NCBI GenBank assembly: GCA_011032825.1
Contig: JAADJZ010000020.1
Location: 496,001-560,000 of the forward strand
Length of the DNA: 64,000 bases
Direction: 5' to 3'
Source of the DNA: Massariosphaeria phaeospora
Taxonomy: Eukaryota; Ascomycota; Dothideomycetes; Pleosporales
Shown here: positions 1 to 11,096 of the stretch, one piece after another
Numbering within the stretch: the stretch's first letter is position 1
How the letters are laid out: every line of letters starts with the position of its first letter
Translations under genes and position numbers: made by a program
The notes under the pieces: model-generated
Told to the model about the DNA's origin: nothing
What the model saw: the letters and a program-made list of their open reading frames with translations, nothing else
Database searches by the model: none

Positions 1-1523
1 CGTACAAGTTAGGGTGTAGGCATGCTGGACGTGGTGTCCAACCTACCTATAACGGTAACGCCTTGGTATTTTGCCAATTTGCCTGGCACGGTAGCTTCAC
101 AGTTTCCTCCTGCTTCAGAAGCCAGGTCCACTACAATGGAGCCAGGTTTCATAGAACCAAGCATCTGGGCATGTCGATTAGAGAGCCCTCAACTTATGCG
201 TGTTCTTCTGCTTACCGCTTTAGTGATCAACTTAGGAGCAGGTCTTCCAGGAATCAACGCAGTTGTAATCACAATGTCGACTTCTCGACACTGCTCGTGG
301 AAGAGCTTCATCTCCGCTTCGATGAACTCCTTTGACATCTCCTTTGCGTACCCGCCGGTTCCAGATCCATCTTCTTCAATCTCCACTTCGATGAATTCTG
401 CACCGAGCGATTGTACTTGCTCGCGAGCTGCCGGCCGAGTGTCGAATCCGCGCACAATTGCGCCCATCCGTCGAGCCTGTCATAACGTTAGGAGCGTCTC
501 TAGGACGTGTTTAGGCGAGACTGACCGTTGCTATGGCCGACAGTCCAGCAACGCCGGCACCGATGACGAGAACCTTGCACGGTGGTATCTACGACACGGA
601 TTAGTGGGGTTTCGTCCTCAATGGATCGGATACAGTGACATACCTTGCCAGCAGCTGTTACTTGGCCGGTTAGAAAGCGCCCAAAGTGGTTAGAGGCTTC
701 CAACACAGCCTTATATCCAGCGATGTTCGCCATTGAACTTGGAATCTTGTAAGCTTATTGAAGAGCCGGGGCTTTATGGGGAGATGTACCTCAAAGCGTC
801 AAAGACCTGGGCGCGGGAAATACGCGGGACCATGTCCATGGCAAAAGCAGTAGCCTTTCGGGAGGCGAGTTTATCCACTACGGGTTTGTTCTGTACCGGA
901 TAGAGCATGGAGATGACCGTTGCACCCTCGCGGAGGGCATCCACTTCGCTGTCCGCACCATCGATGCTAACGGCTCGCACCTTCAACAGAATGTGGCTGT
1001 CCGAAAAGATAGTATTTCGATCAACGGTCTTGGCACCCGCTTGCTCATATGCTTCATCTGTGAATTGAGCCTCTATGCCGGCGCCCCGCTCAATGATTAT
1101 ATTTCCGAACCCCTTTTGCAACAGAAGCTTGACATTCTGGGGGGTTATGGCAACTCGTCGTTCCCCAGGGAAGCTCTCGCGTGGGATGCCCACGGTGAGG
1201 GCAGAGTAAGGTCCTGCGGTCAAGGCTGAGGCCGAGATCTCTTCGTTGTGCGGATCCGCAGCAACGGATGCGTAGCGGGCGACGGCTGTGGATGGTGTGG
1301 GCGGAAGGTGCCTCTGGAGGCTTAACGGCCTCGGGCATGCCAAACTTCGAGCTCCTGCAGTAGGGCCGATGATAGCTCTGCCACCGTGAAGCTCCTGTTG
1401 GATTATTGGCGTGGAGCGAAAGGCGAAGGCTGAGGTGTGGGCCCGCAAGCTAGAGAGACAAGAGCTTCCGCGCGGTCGAAAGGCGACTGCGCGGTAGCCG
1501 GCCAGGCAGTTGGAAGAGCTCAT
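1..1523 (-). CDS. NAD(P) transhydrogenase, mitochondrial (5' part, cut by window edge)
   Basis: Proton-translocating transhydrogenase of the mitochondrial inner membrane, which reduces NADP+ with NADH and so feeds the NADPH pool. Exons on the minus strand are 1523-790, 737-644, 588-526, 476-216 and 164-47; introns are 50-60 bp and every junction keeps phase. About 423 residues are visible. An Arg/Ser-rich presequence of roughly 90 residues without a clear domain fits mitochondrial import. It is followed by the AlaDh/PNT N-terminal domain (VGIPRES...ERRVAITP), the glycine-rich NAD-binding loop ([14 protein letters not shown]), and the start of the NAD-binding core ([21 protein letters not shown], then [18 protein letters not shown]). 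The membrane domain and the NADP-binding domain lie beyond position 1. The start is the first ATG of the presequence-bearing exon. The gene is divergent from the AAA ATPase gene. Family assignment is very secure; distal exons are unseen. Confidence 0.93.
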
Positions 1524-2698
1524 GGTGGACAGAGACGTATCTCGGAAGTGGTCGCGTGAGAGGAGCGCATCTGCTGGCGAGTCTCAGTGTCAACTGTAGC
1601 TGGAATTTGGAAGTTGGAGACTGCCACGGTATGGCTGTTGCGAGTTTCGAGATACATAAGGAGGCGTACCTTTCGGCCGCGCATTATCGGGCTTCCTTCG
1701 TCGCGCGCGTGGCCCGTACTGCCGGTCACCTTCCTGTTGGAATGGTGGGGTTGGGAGTGCGGGGAAGCGCAGGGTACCGTAGTTCCACGTCCCAGAGCCT
1801 CAAGCGGAATTAGATGCTGCATTTCCTCAAAAGAACGCGCGCAGCTTGCAAGATCATGTTCTCTAGCCAACGGTCTCACCTTGTCCTAGGACCGACGAGC
1901 GTTCTCGATGTCCGAAGCGACGCGAAGAGTGATGGCCTGCAGACCCTGTGCCTGTGCCTGTGCCTGTGCTCGCTGCCAACGACGACTGCGGGGTAGCGGC
2001 GATCATCCATAGTGGGGCGCAGCCTTACTAATTAACCAGGCCTTCACCCCATTACTACCTACTACAGAGCTTGTCAAAGCATTCCGTAGTGTGCCAGACA
2101 CAATAGAGCTTGTATGCGTCAAATAGTGACAAGTGCTATAGAAAGGAGCGTGTTTCGTCTTTGCCGTCCCATCACGGTTGGGCCGTGAAGCTAGTCTACA
2201 AAGCGTTAGCCCCACAGCTAAATCGTGATCGTGTCATCGCCCGTCAGTGCAGGTGCTGAGTAACAACCATGCCGACGCCATTCATCATCCCACCCTCCGC
2301 TACACTATTCGCTCGGCTTCACATCTCTACAGCGGAACTTTTGGCCTTGTGCATACAGACACCGGCGCGCTACCCTCCGTGTTGTGCGACCCCCTCGCAT
2401 GCCAGCCGTTGCCTTGCTGTTGCCTCACCGGCCCCCAATCACGAAGCCTGCTAAATGCACGGCGTCTGCATCGCCTTCGCTCGCCCTGTTATCTGGCCCA
2501 ATGAGACACCCTTCGACTCTTTTCAGCTGACCGGAACCACAAGCCAAGTTGTTGCCTGGACTGGCATGTGTTTTTAAACACGCTGAGATGGCCCCTCTCT
2601 GTGGTCTGTTTTCGTTTTCGAAGAGTACCGCGGTGTGACTTGGCTACCTCTTCTACTTGCAACTTATTGAGCTGGTATTGCAGCCACTCTACGACAAC
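1524..2698. other. Divergent intergenic region between transhydrogenase and AAA ATPase
   Basis: About 1.2 kb shared by two divergent 5' ends. A short (CCTGTG)n-like run lies at about 1944-1970. Short open frames in this stretch resemble no family I know. I see no convincing TATA box, so this is simply the upstream region of both genes. Confidence 0.6.
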
Positions 2699-5291
2699 AT
2701 GGAGTCCCGACCAGATGACTTCGATGTGGCCAGCATCTCGAGTGTCACGACTGAAGACTATGTCCCTAGCAGTGATGATGCAAAGGCCACCATGCCCTTG
2801 TTGGGCAAAAACACCAAGGAAGAATTGCCCCCGGTCGGTATGATATGCGACGCCAAGAATTTGTGGGAGGCAGAAAGGAAGCGTGGACGTATCATCTGGT
2901 CCGAAGAGTATCCCGAGAACGTGAAGCCTAACCCAGAAGAAACCGAAGCCGTTCAGCGCTATGCACTCATCATCAGGAACACAAGGAACGACGCGATGGA
3001 CGGCAAAGCCATGATCGTCAGTACCATTGTGGTGCAGAGTCCGTTACTCAAGCCATTGTTGGAAGAAGTCTTCGAAGGGTATGACGGCATCACGGCTACC
3101 CTAAAGAAGGTCACTTTCGCAAGACCGTTCGCTCCTTTCTTCTACCGATGGGCTCAATTCAAGAAGGCGGTCGAGGAAGTTCAAGACGAAGAGACTCACG
3201 CCCACACCCAGCTGCTGTACAAGGTGCTCTCCGAGGAACTTGACGAGACCATCACTACCTACCAGGACCTCCTGAGTCACGGTGTCATGACATACAAGAA
3301 CCTCTGGACTCTATTTCAACCGGGCGACCTCATCCTTTGTAACATGGGTAGCCACGACATGATCATGAGGCTTCAGAGCTCTGGTCTTGAACCTGGTGGC
3401 TTTGGTCTGAATTGCAAATACGTCTCCTGGAGCGGCTACAGCTTCGGCTACGCGACTTACGACTTCATGATCTATCCCTACTCCGGAACTAAGGCAATCA
3501 CCGACCTTGGGCCGTATCCGATCCGGTTTAACAGCGATTCTGTAGCAATTGAGGAAAAACTTGCAGAGAGAGGAAGAAGATTCGCGAAGCTGCAGGGATA
3601 TCATTACAAGATGTACAAGGGCATTGCTGAGCTACAACCCGTTGTGTTTGCGGACCGCTATGTTCCCGTGCTCAGTAGAACGGTAAGCTTGATGTTGATG
3701 CAAATTAGTACTCCGCTGACATGTGTTTCAGCTCGAAGGGCGTATCATCATTCATGCAGAGATGTATAATCGGTACAATCCAAGCGAAAACTTTCCCTTG
3801 GATCCTCTCGAGTCTACGTCGTTCGCTCCTAGATTGAGCGTAGAGATGGTCGACCACAGGAACATGCCGCCGCCCCCACCCCCACCGCCGATGCCCATGC
3901 CGCCACCGCCACCACCACCCGGCCAATCACCTTTTATGATGCACCCTGCACCTGGAATCATGCCCGGCACCCGTATGCCCATGCTTCCCCCGCCTCCACC
4001 AACGCAGGGTAAGCATTATGAACCTAGATCTCGGATGCGATCTTTTGTCCTATAGTGCTAACTTCAAGTTAGAGCCACAAATTCTCCCTGATGACCTATA
4101 CTCGTTGTGTACCCCCGTTGTGAAAGGATACTCTCTGAAAACGAAGAACTGGGCCAAGTTCGATGTGAACAACATAGATGATATTGTCTGGGAGGACCAC
4201 GCCTTCGACAATCTTGTTCTACCTCCAGGCTACAAAGATCTGATCCTCTCTTTCACAAAGAGCCAGCAAACAGTGGATGTTATGCTCGACGATGTCATTG
4301 AAGGAAAAGGTATGTATGTGCTATTGTGTTGTGTATATAAGCTAACATGGACGAAGGCCAAGGAATAGTTATGCTTCTCAACGGCCAGAGTGGCGTTGGG
4401 AAGACATTGACTGCAGAAGCAGGTGAGTCTTGATGCAGCGTCCTATCATCATCGCCCTGGCAGAATCTCGTCGCCGGTTTCCCCAGTATGCCACATAAAA
4501 TAGGACTTTGAAAGGCTACGGTAAACTTCATCGCGAGACCAAGATCAGTATCAATTGGCAACGGCTTGTGTCAGAGCGGTGTGTGGTTCGCAGAAAGCGC
4601 AGGTCGGCTAACAGTTTCTAATTATAGTGGCCGAGCATATGCGGGTCCCATTGTATTCAATGAGTGCCGCCCAGCTGGGTGTAGACAGCAGCCAAGTCGA
4701 ACGGGCCCTAGGTGACATCCTAGAGATGACTACCAGGTGGAAGGCCATATTGTTGCTTGATGAATGCGAGGTAAGCACACGTTACATGGTAGCTTCTCGC
4801 GTGCTAATCTAAGTGTGCAGGTGTTCCTCGAGCAGCGTACCATCGACAGTCTCGAGAGGAATAAGCTCGTATCCAGTAAGTCCTTCCGAATCGACTACGG
4901 TATATCCCCCTACTAACAACGTCAAGTATTCCTTCGTATGCTGGAGTACCACCGAGGCTGTATTTTCATGACCTGTAACCGTGTCTCTGCCCTCGACAAA
5001 GCGATCGAATCGCGTATCCACCTAAAGATCGCGTATCCCGCGCTCGACCAGACGGCCAGACTAAGGATCTGGAATAATTTGCTCGAACTCCTGCCTGCCT
5101 CGGCCGTGGGCCTAGATCCTTCTGATCTATATTATCTGGCACAGAAGAGAATGAACGGACGAGAGATTAAGAACGTGATCAAGGCAGCGCAATTGCTCGC
5201 CAAAGAGCAAGACACAGCACTGAACCTAGACCACGTTCACACCGTTTTAAGAATTACCCAGATTGGAGAGGATTTCGGAGCCCAGGCTTGA
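2699..5291 (+). CDS. DUF7025 / AAA+ ATPase with internal polyproline linker
   Basis: Fungal AAA+ ATPase of unknown substrate. Exons: 2699-3682, 3732-4008, 4073-4309, 4357-4422, 4628-4770, 4821-4875, 4927-5291, giving 708 residues. The first ATG of the frame with a good context (acaacATGg) is used. The N-terminal half carries the DUF7025-like domain common in these proteins (around residues 165-300, with GDLILCNMGSHDMIMRL and GYSFGYATYDFMIYPYSG). A linker at about residues 374-392 is almost pure proline with two methionines. The ATPase follows: Walker A GQSGVGKT at about 509-516, Walker B ILLLDE at about 562-567, and a sensor segment MTCNRVSALDKAIESRI. Intron 4 (4423-4627, 205 bp) is unusually long for this locus and separates Walker A from the next helix. 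Family membership is secure; substrate and role are unknown. Confidence 0.9.
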
Positions 5292-6415
5292 GGCGGAGTC
5301 GATATTCGGCGCTCGAGTTAATGTACTTTGATATGACGGAAATTGAATATGAGATTTGGTTAGTGAGATCCACTGTTACCTTATATCTGTTCCGCGTTTT
5401 CTGCAAAATGAAGAGCATGGGCTTCCGCGGTCTGGACAACCCCTGCATGGTTGGCTCATCGGAAACAGTCGCCTCGGTACTCCAGATCCATATTACCCAA
5501 AAGCCACGCCGAATAAACGGCTATTGCCAAGCGTCCATATTATCGTATAAATTACACCAATGCAGGCGAGACCTCGTTCTGTAAGCACAAGTTACCTGGA
5601 TCTCGGGCTCACAGAGGCGGCTTGATTACCTGGAGTAGTATGCCTTCATCAAGGGTTTGTTGCCACCTGTCACCTGACGCAATATATTTCATTTCGCGTA
5701 CCGTCATCTATCTCCACCACGACTGTTATTTTTGGAACCAACTACGGCCAGGATGTGCATCCGAGGCTCTCCTGCAGGGAATGCTCAATTAAAGTTCCTA
5801 CTCAAGCTTTCGTATCTTCACTTTAAGAATTGTCCCGTCTTTCTTGGGACCTTCTATAGCGCGCCGCTTGCCGGTCTGCGTGCGGCGCGGCTCTGACCAT
5901 GATCGGCAGCCCTAAGCATCAGATTACACAAAGTCATCCTGCACAGTCTGTTGACTCGTATTCCCCCTTGGATCGCTTTGTCTAGAGCTTCATCGTCACA
6001 CCCAGGCATACTACGCAATATACCACGCCTACGGCACAATGCAGCAAAGATCCGAATTAGCACGCCCAGTTCCCAGAAGACCACATGCCTTTAATACCGG
6101 AGGAGGTATATGTGAGCTAATTATAACCTTGACTAACCGGTTCCGATGTCGTGAGAGTTTGTACCTCGAGGGCGCTGCACAACGTGGTGACGGCGGCCAG
6201 AGTGAAGGATCCGAGGCCATTGCAGATTGGCACCCCATATTGATACCATCAGACTCTCAGACCACGGTCTTCAGGTATAAAGACTGCAGACAAGGCCCTC
6301 GAAAGTAACCATCATCGATCACCAGCCTTCTCTTCTACTCTCAGCTCACACCATAACCCAACACTCGCTCCATCCACGATACCCACCGCTCACCAACTCC
6401 AACAACCCAAACAAA
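5292..6415. other. Intergenic region 5' of the DUF4360 gene
   Basis: About 1.1 kb without a recognisable gene. It holds the 3' end of the ATPase transcript and the promoter of the downstream secreted-protein gene. Open frames here are short and resemble no family known to me. Confidence 0.6.
6276..6282 (+). promoter_or_regulatory. Likely TATA box of the DUF4360 gene
   Basis: TATAAAG lies about 135 bp upstream of the start codon at 6416 and is followed by a CT-rich stretch typical of filamentous fungal transcription starts. The position is suggestive; promoter use is inferred. Confidence 0.5.
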
Positions 6416-6953
6416 ATGCATTCCAAGCTCGCTGCCTTCCTCCTCCCGGTCCTCGCCGCCGCCGCCCCCCACCCGCAAGGCGTCTCTCCCGGCGTTGCCC
6501 CCGACCCCAACCAAATCACCATCGTCGACACCACATACTCCGGAAACGGGTGCCCACAAGGCAGCGTCTCGACCTCGACCTCTATTGACAAGACGGTAAG
6601 AACCGGCTCCACACACACCTACCCGATTCATCCACCTCCACACACATCATTCATACATACAACTAACACTCTCACGAACAGGTCATCACCTACGGCTTCG
6701 ACCAGTTCCAGACGTACATTGGCCCCAGCTCCAAGCAGGGCGACCACTCCAAGAACTGCCAGCTGCACTTGAACTTGAAGTACCCCGGCGGCTTCCAGTA
6801 TGCCATCGTGGACGCAACCTACCACGGCTGGGCGCGCATGGACGAGCCTGTATCCGGCACCTTCGTAACAACGTACTTCTTCTCGCAAGACGCCTCGCGA
6901 ACCGTAAGCCCCCCCTTCCCCTCTGCACTCCAACCCAGCTCAACTCTCCTTGC

Positions 6954-6993
<40 letters not shown>

Positions 6994-7482
6994 CGCCTAC
7001 CCCATAGAGTACTGCTGCTAACACATCCCGCTCCGCAGCAAACAAGCCGCATGTCCGTCAAAGGCGGCGGCCGCCTCATCGAAGGCGAAGTCTACACCAA
7101 GCACGACAAAGTCGAAACCACGGCCACCATCTGGTCGCCGTGCGGCAACAACGGCATCCTCAACATCAACAACCGCATCCAGCTGACGTCCAAGGACGAC
7201 AAGGCGTCGGGCGAGCTGTCCAACGATGACGCGACCGTGGCTTTCACGCAGCAGCTGCATGTTTCGTGGAGGCCGTGCACGCCGGGGTGAGTTTACATTG
7301 ATCTTCTTCCTGCTTCTTCTGCCATTCTCAGAGTTCTGGGAAACTGCGAGGCAGTGTTGGTCCATTGCGCGTGAATGCTTGTTGACGAATGCTGATCAGT
7401 CCCAAATAGATCCGGCTCCGGCGGCGGCGGCGACACCATCGGCATCGGCAAGCCCAGCGCTGACATCGAGCTGAACAACTAG
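6416..7482 (+). CDS. Secreted DUF4360-family protein
   Basis: Small secreted protein of unknown function. Exons: 6416-6595, 6682-6903, 7039-7286, 7410-7482, giving 240 residues. A signal peptide is plain (MHSKLAAFLLPVLAAAA). The mature part shows family features: the early NGCPQGSVS segment, the central FQTYIG...KNCQLHLNLKYPGGFQYAI segment, and the IWSPCGNNGILNINNRI segment with paired cysteines. Intron 2 contains a long AAC/ACA microsatellite. The last intron splits a glycine codon. If it were retained, translation would stop just after TPG at 7288-7290. When spliced, a Gly/Ser-rich 25-residue tail is added. DUF4360 proteins are abundant extracellular proteins in ascomycetes. I infer secretion from the signal peptide only. 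Confidence 0.85.
6954..6993 (+). repeat. AAC trinucleotide microsatellite inside intron 2
   Basis: About 13 uninterrupted AAC units lie inside intron 2 of the DUF4360 gene, roughly 45 bp upstream of the acceptor. Being intronic, length changes should not alter the protein unless they affect splicing. Confidence 0.95.
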
Positions 7483-8532
7483 AATGAGATGATATGGCTA
7501 GCTTTCTGTATTCGAATGATTGCAGATGGTGGATGTATTTTCTATTGTTTTGTTTTCCATTGTTGTTTGTGGTTGGTCGAGGGGATTGGGAGGACTTTGT
7601 ATATAGTTTTGCTACTACCTCCCGTCGATGGCGCGTGAATCGATGTGCGTTTTGCTGTTTGTTATACTGTGTTCTTGGGTTCTGAGGCGGGATGTAATGT
7701 GACGTGATGTGATGTGACGGTGTTGGATTCGAAGTCGAAGTCGATGTCGAAGTCGAGATGATGGGTTAGTCTCGTGAGCTTCCTTTACACTCGATTTCAC
7801 CTACTTGGTTTCCGCTCGACTCCTGCACTTCTCGTCTACCTGAAATATAAAATTCGGAAAAACCCATGGGTCCATCCATCCTAGGAAGGGCGTAGCCTAT
7901 GCCTACCAAGCATCCAGACCTCCATCCATCTCCATCTCATCTCCATCTCATCTCCATCTCATGATTGGCCGACACAAAGACTACTCCGTTGAGCCGCACT
8001 GCTTGAACCTTTGACTTCGCAACACCTTTACGATGCAATGACTACCTACGCCGCTCAGCATGCTATGCTACGCCACTCACTCACGCAGCATGTCCGAACA
8101 ACACCTCCCTCGCAAGGCAGACAGACAGGAGGCGAAGACGATGTTTGTTTTGTTTGCGTGGACGATGCATTAACACATCAGTGGCTCGCTGGATGCCAGC
8201 GCACCTCTTCCTTCACATACATACATTCCCAACGACTCGCTCCCTCAAACAAGATAACCTCTGCCTCATCGTTGCCAGCGCAGCTGCAATCGAGGCGATG
8301 AAGTTAAAATGAAATTCAATCTTTTCTCGAAAACGGTGTTTGCGTTGTACGACATGTGGCCGGTCGGTGTAACGTTGAGCCCTAAATATGAGTTGAGCGA
8401 GTGAATGAGCTACATCAAACCGACATGTATAAACTAGGCCACACAAACTCACTGAAGCAAATAGCTACACACAGAGAGAGACACTTGTCTCCTACCTACA
8501 CTATCCCATCCAAAAACCTCAATTTTCAAACA
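7483..8532. other. Intergenic region with CATCTC-type repeats
   Basis: Just over 1 kb between two same-strand genes. An imperfect TCCATC/CATCTC tandem repeat occupies 7921-7963, and GATGTGAC/GTCGAAG-type short repeats lie at 7690-7760. No gene is recognised. The right part is the promoter of the F-box-like gene. Confidence 0.65.
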
Positions 8533-9492
8533 ATGCCCCTCCTCGACCTCCCCCTTGAACTCTTCCAATGCATCCTATATCACTCTATCCGCGCCCGCGG
8601 TATAAAACATGGCCTTGAGCTGCGACTCGTGAACTGTAAGTTCCCTTCTTCCCCCTCTATAGCTCCACCCACCCATCTAACAACCCCTCCAGCCTTCTTC
8701 GCCACCCAAATCCCCCAAACGCTCTCCCACACCCACCTCCTAGACCCCTCCTTCCTGTGCCTCAAACCGCGCTTCAACCCCCCACTCCCCCCCTTCGCAG
8801 CCACCTACCTCTGCACGCGCATCCTCAACGAGCCACGAACCGGCGGCCTGCCGCCCCTGCTCTTCGTCCGCGGCGTAGCACAGCGTCTGGCGCAGGAAGA
8901 AGAACACGCCAACGACAGTACCGCAGGCCGCGACACCCGCGCCTTCGTCGCCGAGCTGTGTCGCGCCATCCTGGTGGACCGCCTCCCGCACCGCATAGCC
9001 GACCTGTTCGACCCGGAGCTGCGGCCTGCGACCGCGGGGCACATCTATGAGAAGGATGTTTACGTCGCGGCTGTGTACACGCAATGCATGCCGCTCGTGC
9101 GGCGTTATGTCGCGCTGGGCAAGAATCCAAGCGCGGATAGCTGGCTTTTCGGAAGCGCAAGGCAGCACGCAGCGCGTTCTAGCAACGTCGAGCTACTAGC
9201 CATGCAAATGCGGGATCCCCGACGCGGCAATGTTTGTTTCCGGCGGCGCGCAGCGCTGTTCGCCGACGTGGTGAAGTTCGGCGATGTCGAGGCCACGCGG
9301 TTTGTGTATAACTTTGGAGTCGAGCAGGTGGGATGGCGGTTTTATCCCGAGTGTCAGGATATGTATGCCAGGAAAGCGAGGGCGGTTTTGGCGGAGACGG
9401 AGACGCTGAGGAGGGAGGTGGAGGAGTTTTTGGGGGAGTTGCGGAGGGTGCATTTAGGAGGGGAGGAGGGGAGAGGACGAAGTGCTGATTGA
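8533..9492 (+). CDS. F-box-like hypothetical protein
   Basis: Two exons, 8533-8635 and 8693-9492, encode 300 residues. The N-terminus (MPLLDLPLELFQCILYHSI) has the LP-x-E-hydrophobic pattern of fungal F-box or ankyrin-associated proteins, which recruit substrates to SCF ubiquitin ligases. The rest has no recognised domain but looks helical. The C-terminus is a charged helix (ETETLRREVEEFLGELRR). The 57-bp intron has a clear donor (T|GTAAGTT) and acceptor, yet its length is a multiple of three and it holds no stop, so a retained form of 319 residues would also be open. The function is inferred from the first 20 residues only. Confidence 0.68.
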   Translation: MPLLDLPLELFQCILYHSIRARGIKHGLELRLVNCKFPSSPSIAPPTHLTTPPAFFATQIPQTLSHTHLLDPSFLCLKPRFNPPLPPFAATYLCTRILNEPRTGGLPPLLFVRGVAQRLAQEEEHANDSTAGRDTRAFVAELCRAILVDRLPHRIADLFDPELRPATAGHIYEKDVYVAAVYTQCMPLVRRYVALGKNPSADSWLFGSARQHAARSSNVELLAMQMRDPRRGNVCFRRRAALFADVVKFGDVEATRFVYNFGVEQVGWRFYPECQDMYARKARAVLAETETLRREVEEFLGELRRVHLGGEEGRGRSAD

Positions 9493-10136
9493 GGAAACGT
9501 TGAACTGGACTGAACTGAACTGAACTGGACGGGCTACTCTTGCGGAAACCAAACCGAACCGAACCAAACCAAAACAAACCAGATCTCCAGAACTTAGCTA
9601 AGGCAGAACACGCTACGTTGTAATTAAAGCGCTATCTACAACGTAGATTTTATGTCGTGTCTTGTAACATTAACTAAACGCTGTGTACAAAATTGTAGCT
9701 TTCTACAGTTATATTGCTGCGTTAGTTGATCCTTTTGGAGGCGCGCTGTTTTATCCGGTTAGTTCTGGAGATTCAGTTTTAGTACTTACGTTGTTTCCCC
9801 GGCTTGTGATGTGTATTAGTATGGTTGTTCCTACGCAAGCAAGCAAAAGGGGAAGCCGCGTCTTGTAAAGTAAAGTAGAATGCTCAGATACCTTGGTGTT
9901 GGAGTAAGAATTACCGAGTAACAAAAAAGAATAACCCAGACAAGCTGAAACCACGACCTGTACAGCCAAATCCACGCATAACCCAAACCGGACAACTGAA
10001 CTGTATAAACCGCATGACGGGATTCAGGAAAATAAAGAAAACAAGAAAAAGTCCAGGTATGCAAAAGAACCGGTCGTACACGTCTGCCGCCCGCCCTACC
10101 GCAAGCCGAACACACTTTTTGTTTGTACCAGATCGA
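9493..10136. other. Convergent intergenic region with pentamer repeats
   Basis: Lies between the 3' ends of the F-box-like and velvet genes. Imperfect (GAACT)n at 9501-9530 and (AACC)n at 9546-9580 are followed by AT-rich sequence. No gene recognised. Confidence 0.65.
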
Positions 10137-11096
10137 TCACCGCGATCTGCGCGGAGTCTGGATGGCGCGCAACACATCCAGCCAGCCGCCGTCATCCTCT
10201 TCATCAGCAGCATCGACCCCTATATAAGACACGAATAAAATCAGGGAACCGAAACATCGGGTAGTTCAATATGTGGCCACCATGTACTTACCGTTGAATG
10301 TTGCCCCACTGCCTTGCACCACGATAGGGTTGCTATCGACGACCTGGACGCTCGCTCCTCCAGCTGCGGACGTCACCGGAGGGTCTGCACTCGAGTTTCG
10401 AATGCGAATCAACGTGATGCGGACTCGATACGTGCCGGGTTGGCGGATGGTCAGGTCGGGGAAGTACATGTAGCCAACGCCGCGCGGATCGTTCATGTCC
10501 ATGGAGGCGATGGAGCCATCGGCTTCGTCGTCTGAAAAGGGATGGAGCATGTCGAAGCGGCGGCCTGCGAGGATCGTGTTTAGGACTGCGGGATCCGTCG
10601 AACCAGTCGAGTTGGGTCCTGGTATCAGCGTAGCCACTGCGACTAGATTGGTAGAGTCCGCGATGGCATCGTCAGGGTCCGTGTCTGTTGTCCGCAGCCG
10701 GGCGATGATGTTGCCGTTCAGAGACTGGCCAGCACGAGCGGTGGGCGGGGGTTGGAGTACAATGTCCATGGCGTACCGAATGTCCTCGGGGGATAAAGAT
10801 GGGCGATCGGATCTTGATCGTCCGGGGTTGCGGTTGTTTCCGGAGTGGTGTCTCGACCGTGCGGACCTGTTCCCTACCGCCCGTGGTCTTGCAACGTCAG
10901 CCATGGAGCTTTCTGTGGCGGTCTCGTCAAGCCCGCCGTTGAGTTCCCCGTCGAGGAGCTGAGCCAGTCGGGCAGATCGTCTCAGCGAGGTGGCGCGGGA
11001 AGCGGTGCGGGAGTTGGATCGGCTGCCTCTTCTCGTCGAAGTGCTCCGGGCAGGGTTCGAATTTCTACCTCGTCCTCGGCCTCGGCCCCTTTGCAT
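10137..11096 (-). CDS. Short divergent velvet-domain protein
   Basis: Two exons, 11096-10292 and 10219-10137, encode 295 residues. Velvet proteins are fungal transcription regulators with an NF-kB-like fold that couple development and secondary metabolism. The N-terminus is an RG-rich basic stretch (RGRGRGRGRN) with many Arg-Ser pairs. The velvet-like core at about residues 100-270 has YAMDIVLQPPPTARAGQSLNG, an ADSTNLVAVATLIPG strand, and GVGYMYFPDLTIRQPGTYRVRITL, the family's most recognisable motif. The usual cysteine-rich loop is absent. Exon 2 adds an acidic tail (DAADEEDDGGWLDV). A branch-like CTAAC and pyrimidine run ending in CAG directly before the ATG suggest a 5' intron, so an upstream start is possible. 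It is too divergent to assign to VeA, VelB, VosA or VelC. Confidence 0.8.

Noticed and set aside
2657..2698. Upstream non-ATG extension of the AAA ATPase frame
   Set aside because: It begins at TTG; the ATG at 2699 has a good context and is the first in-frame ATG.
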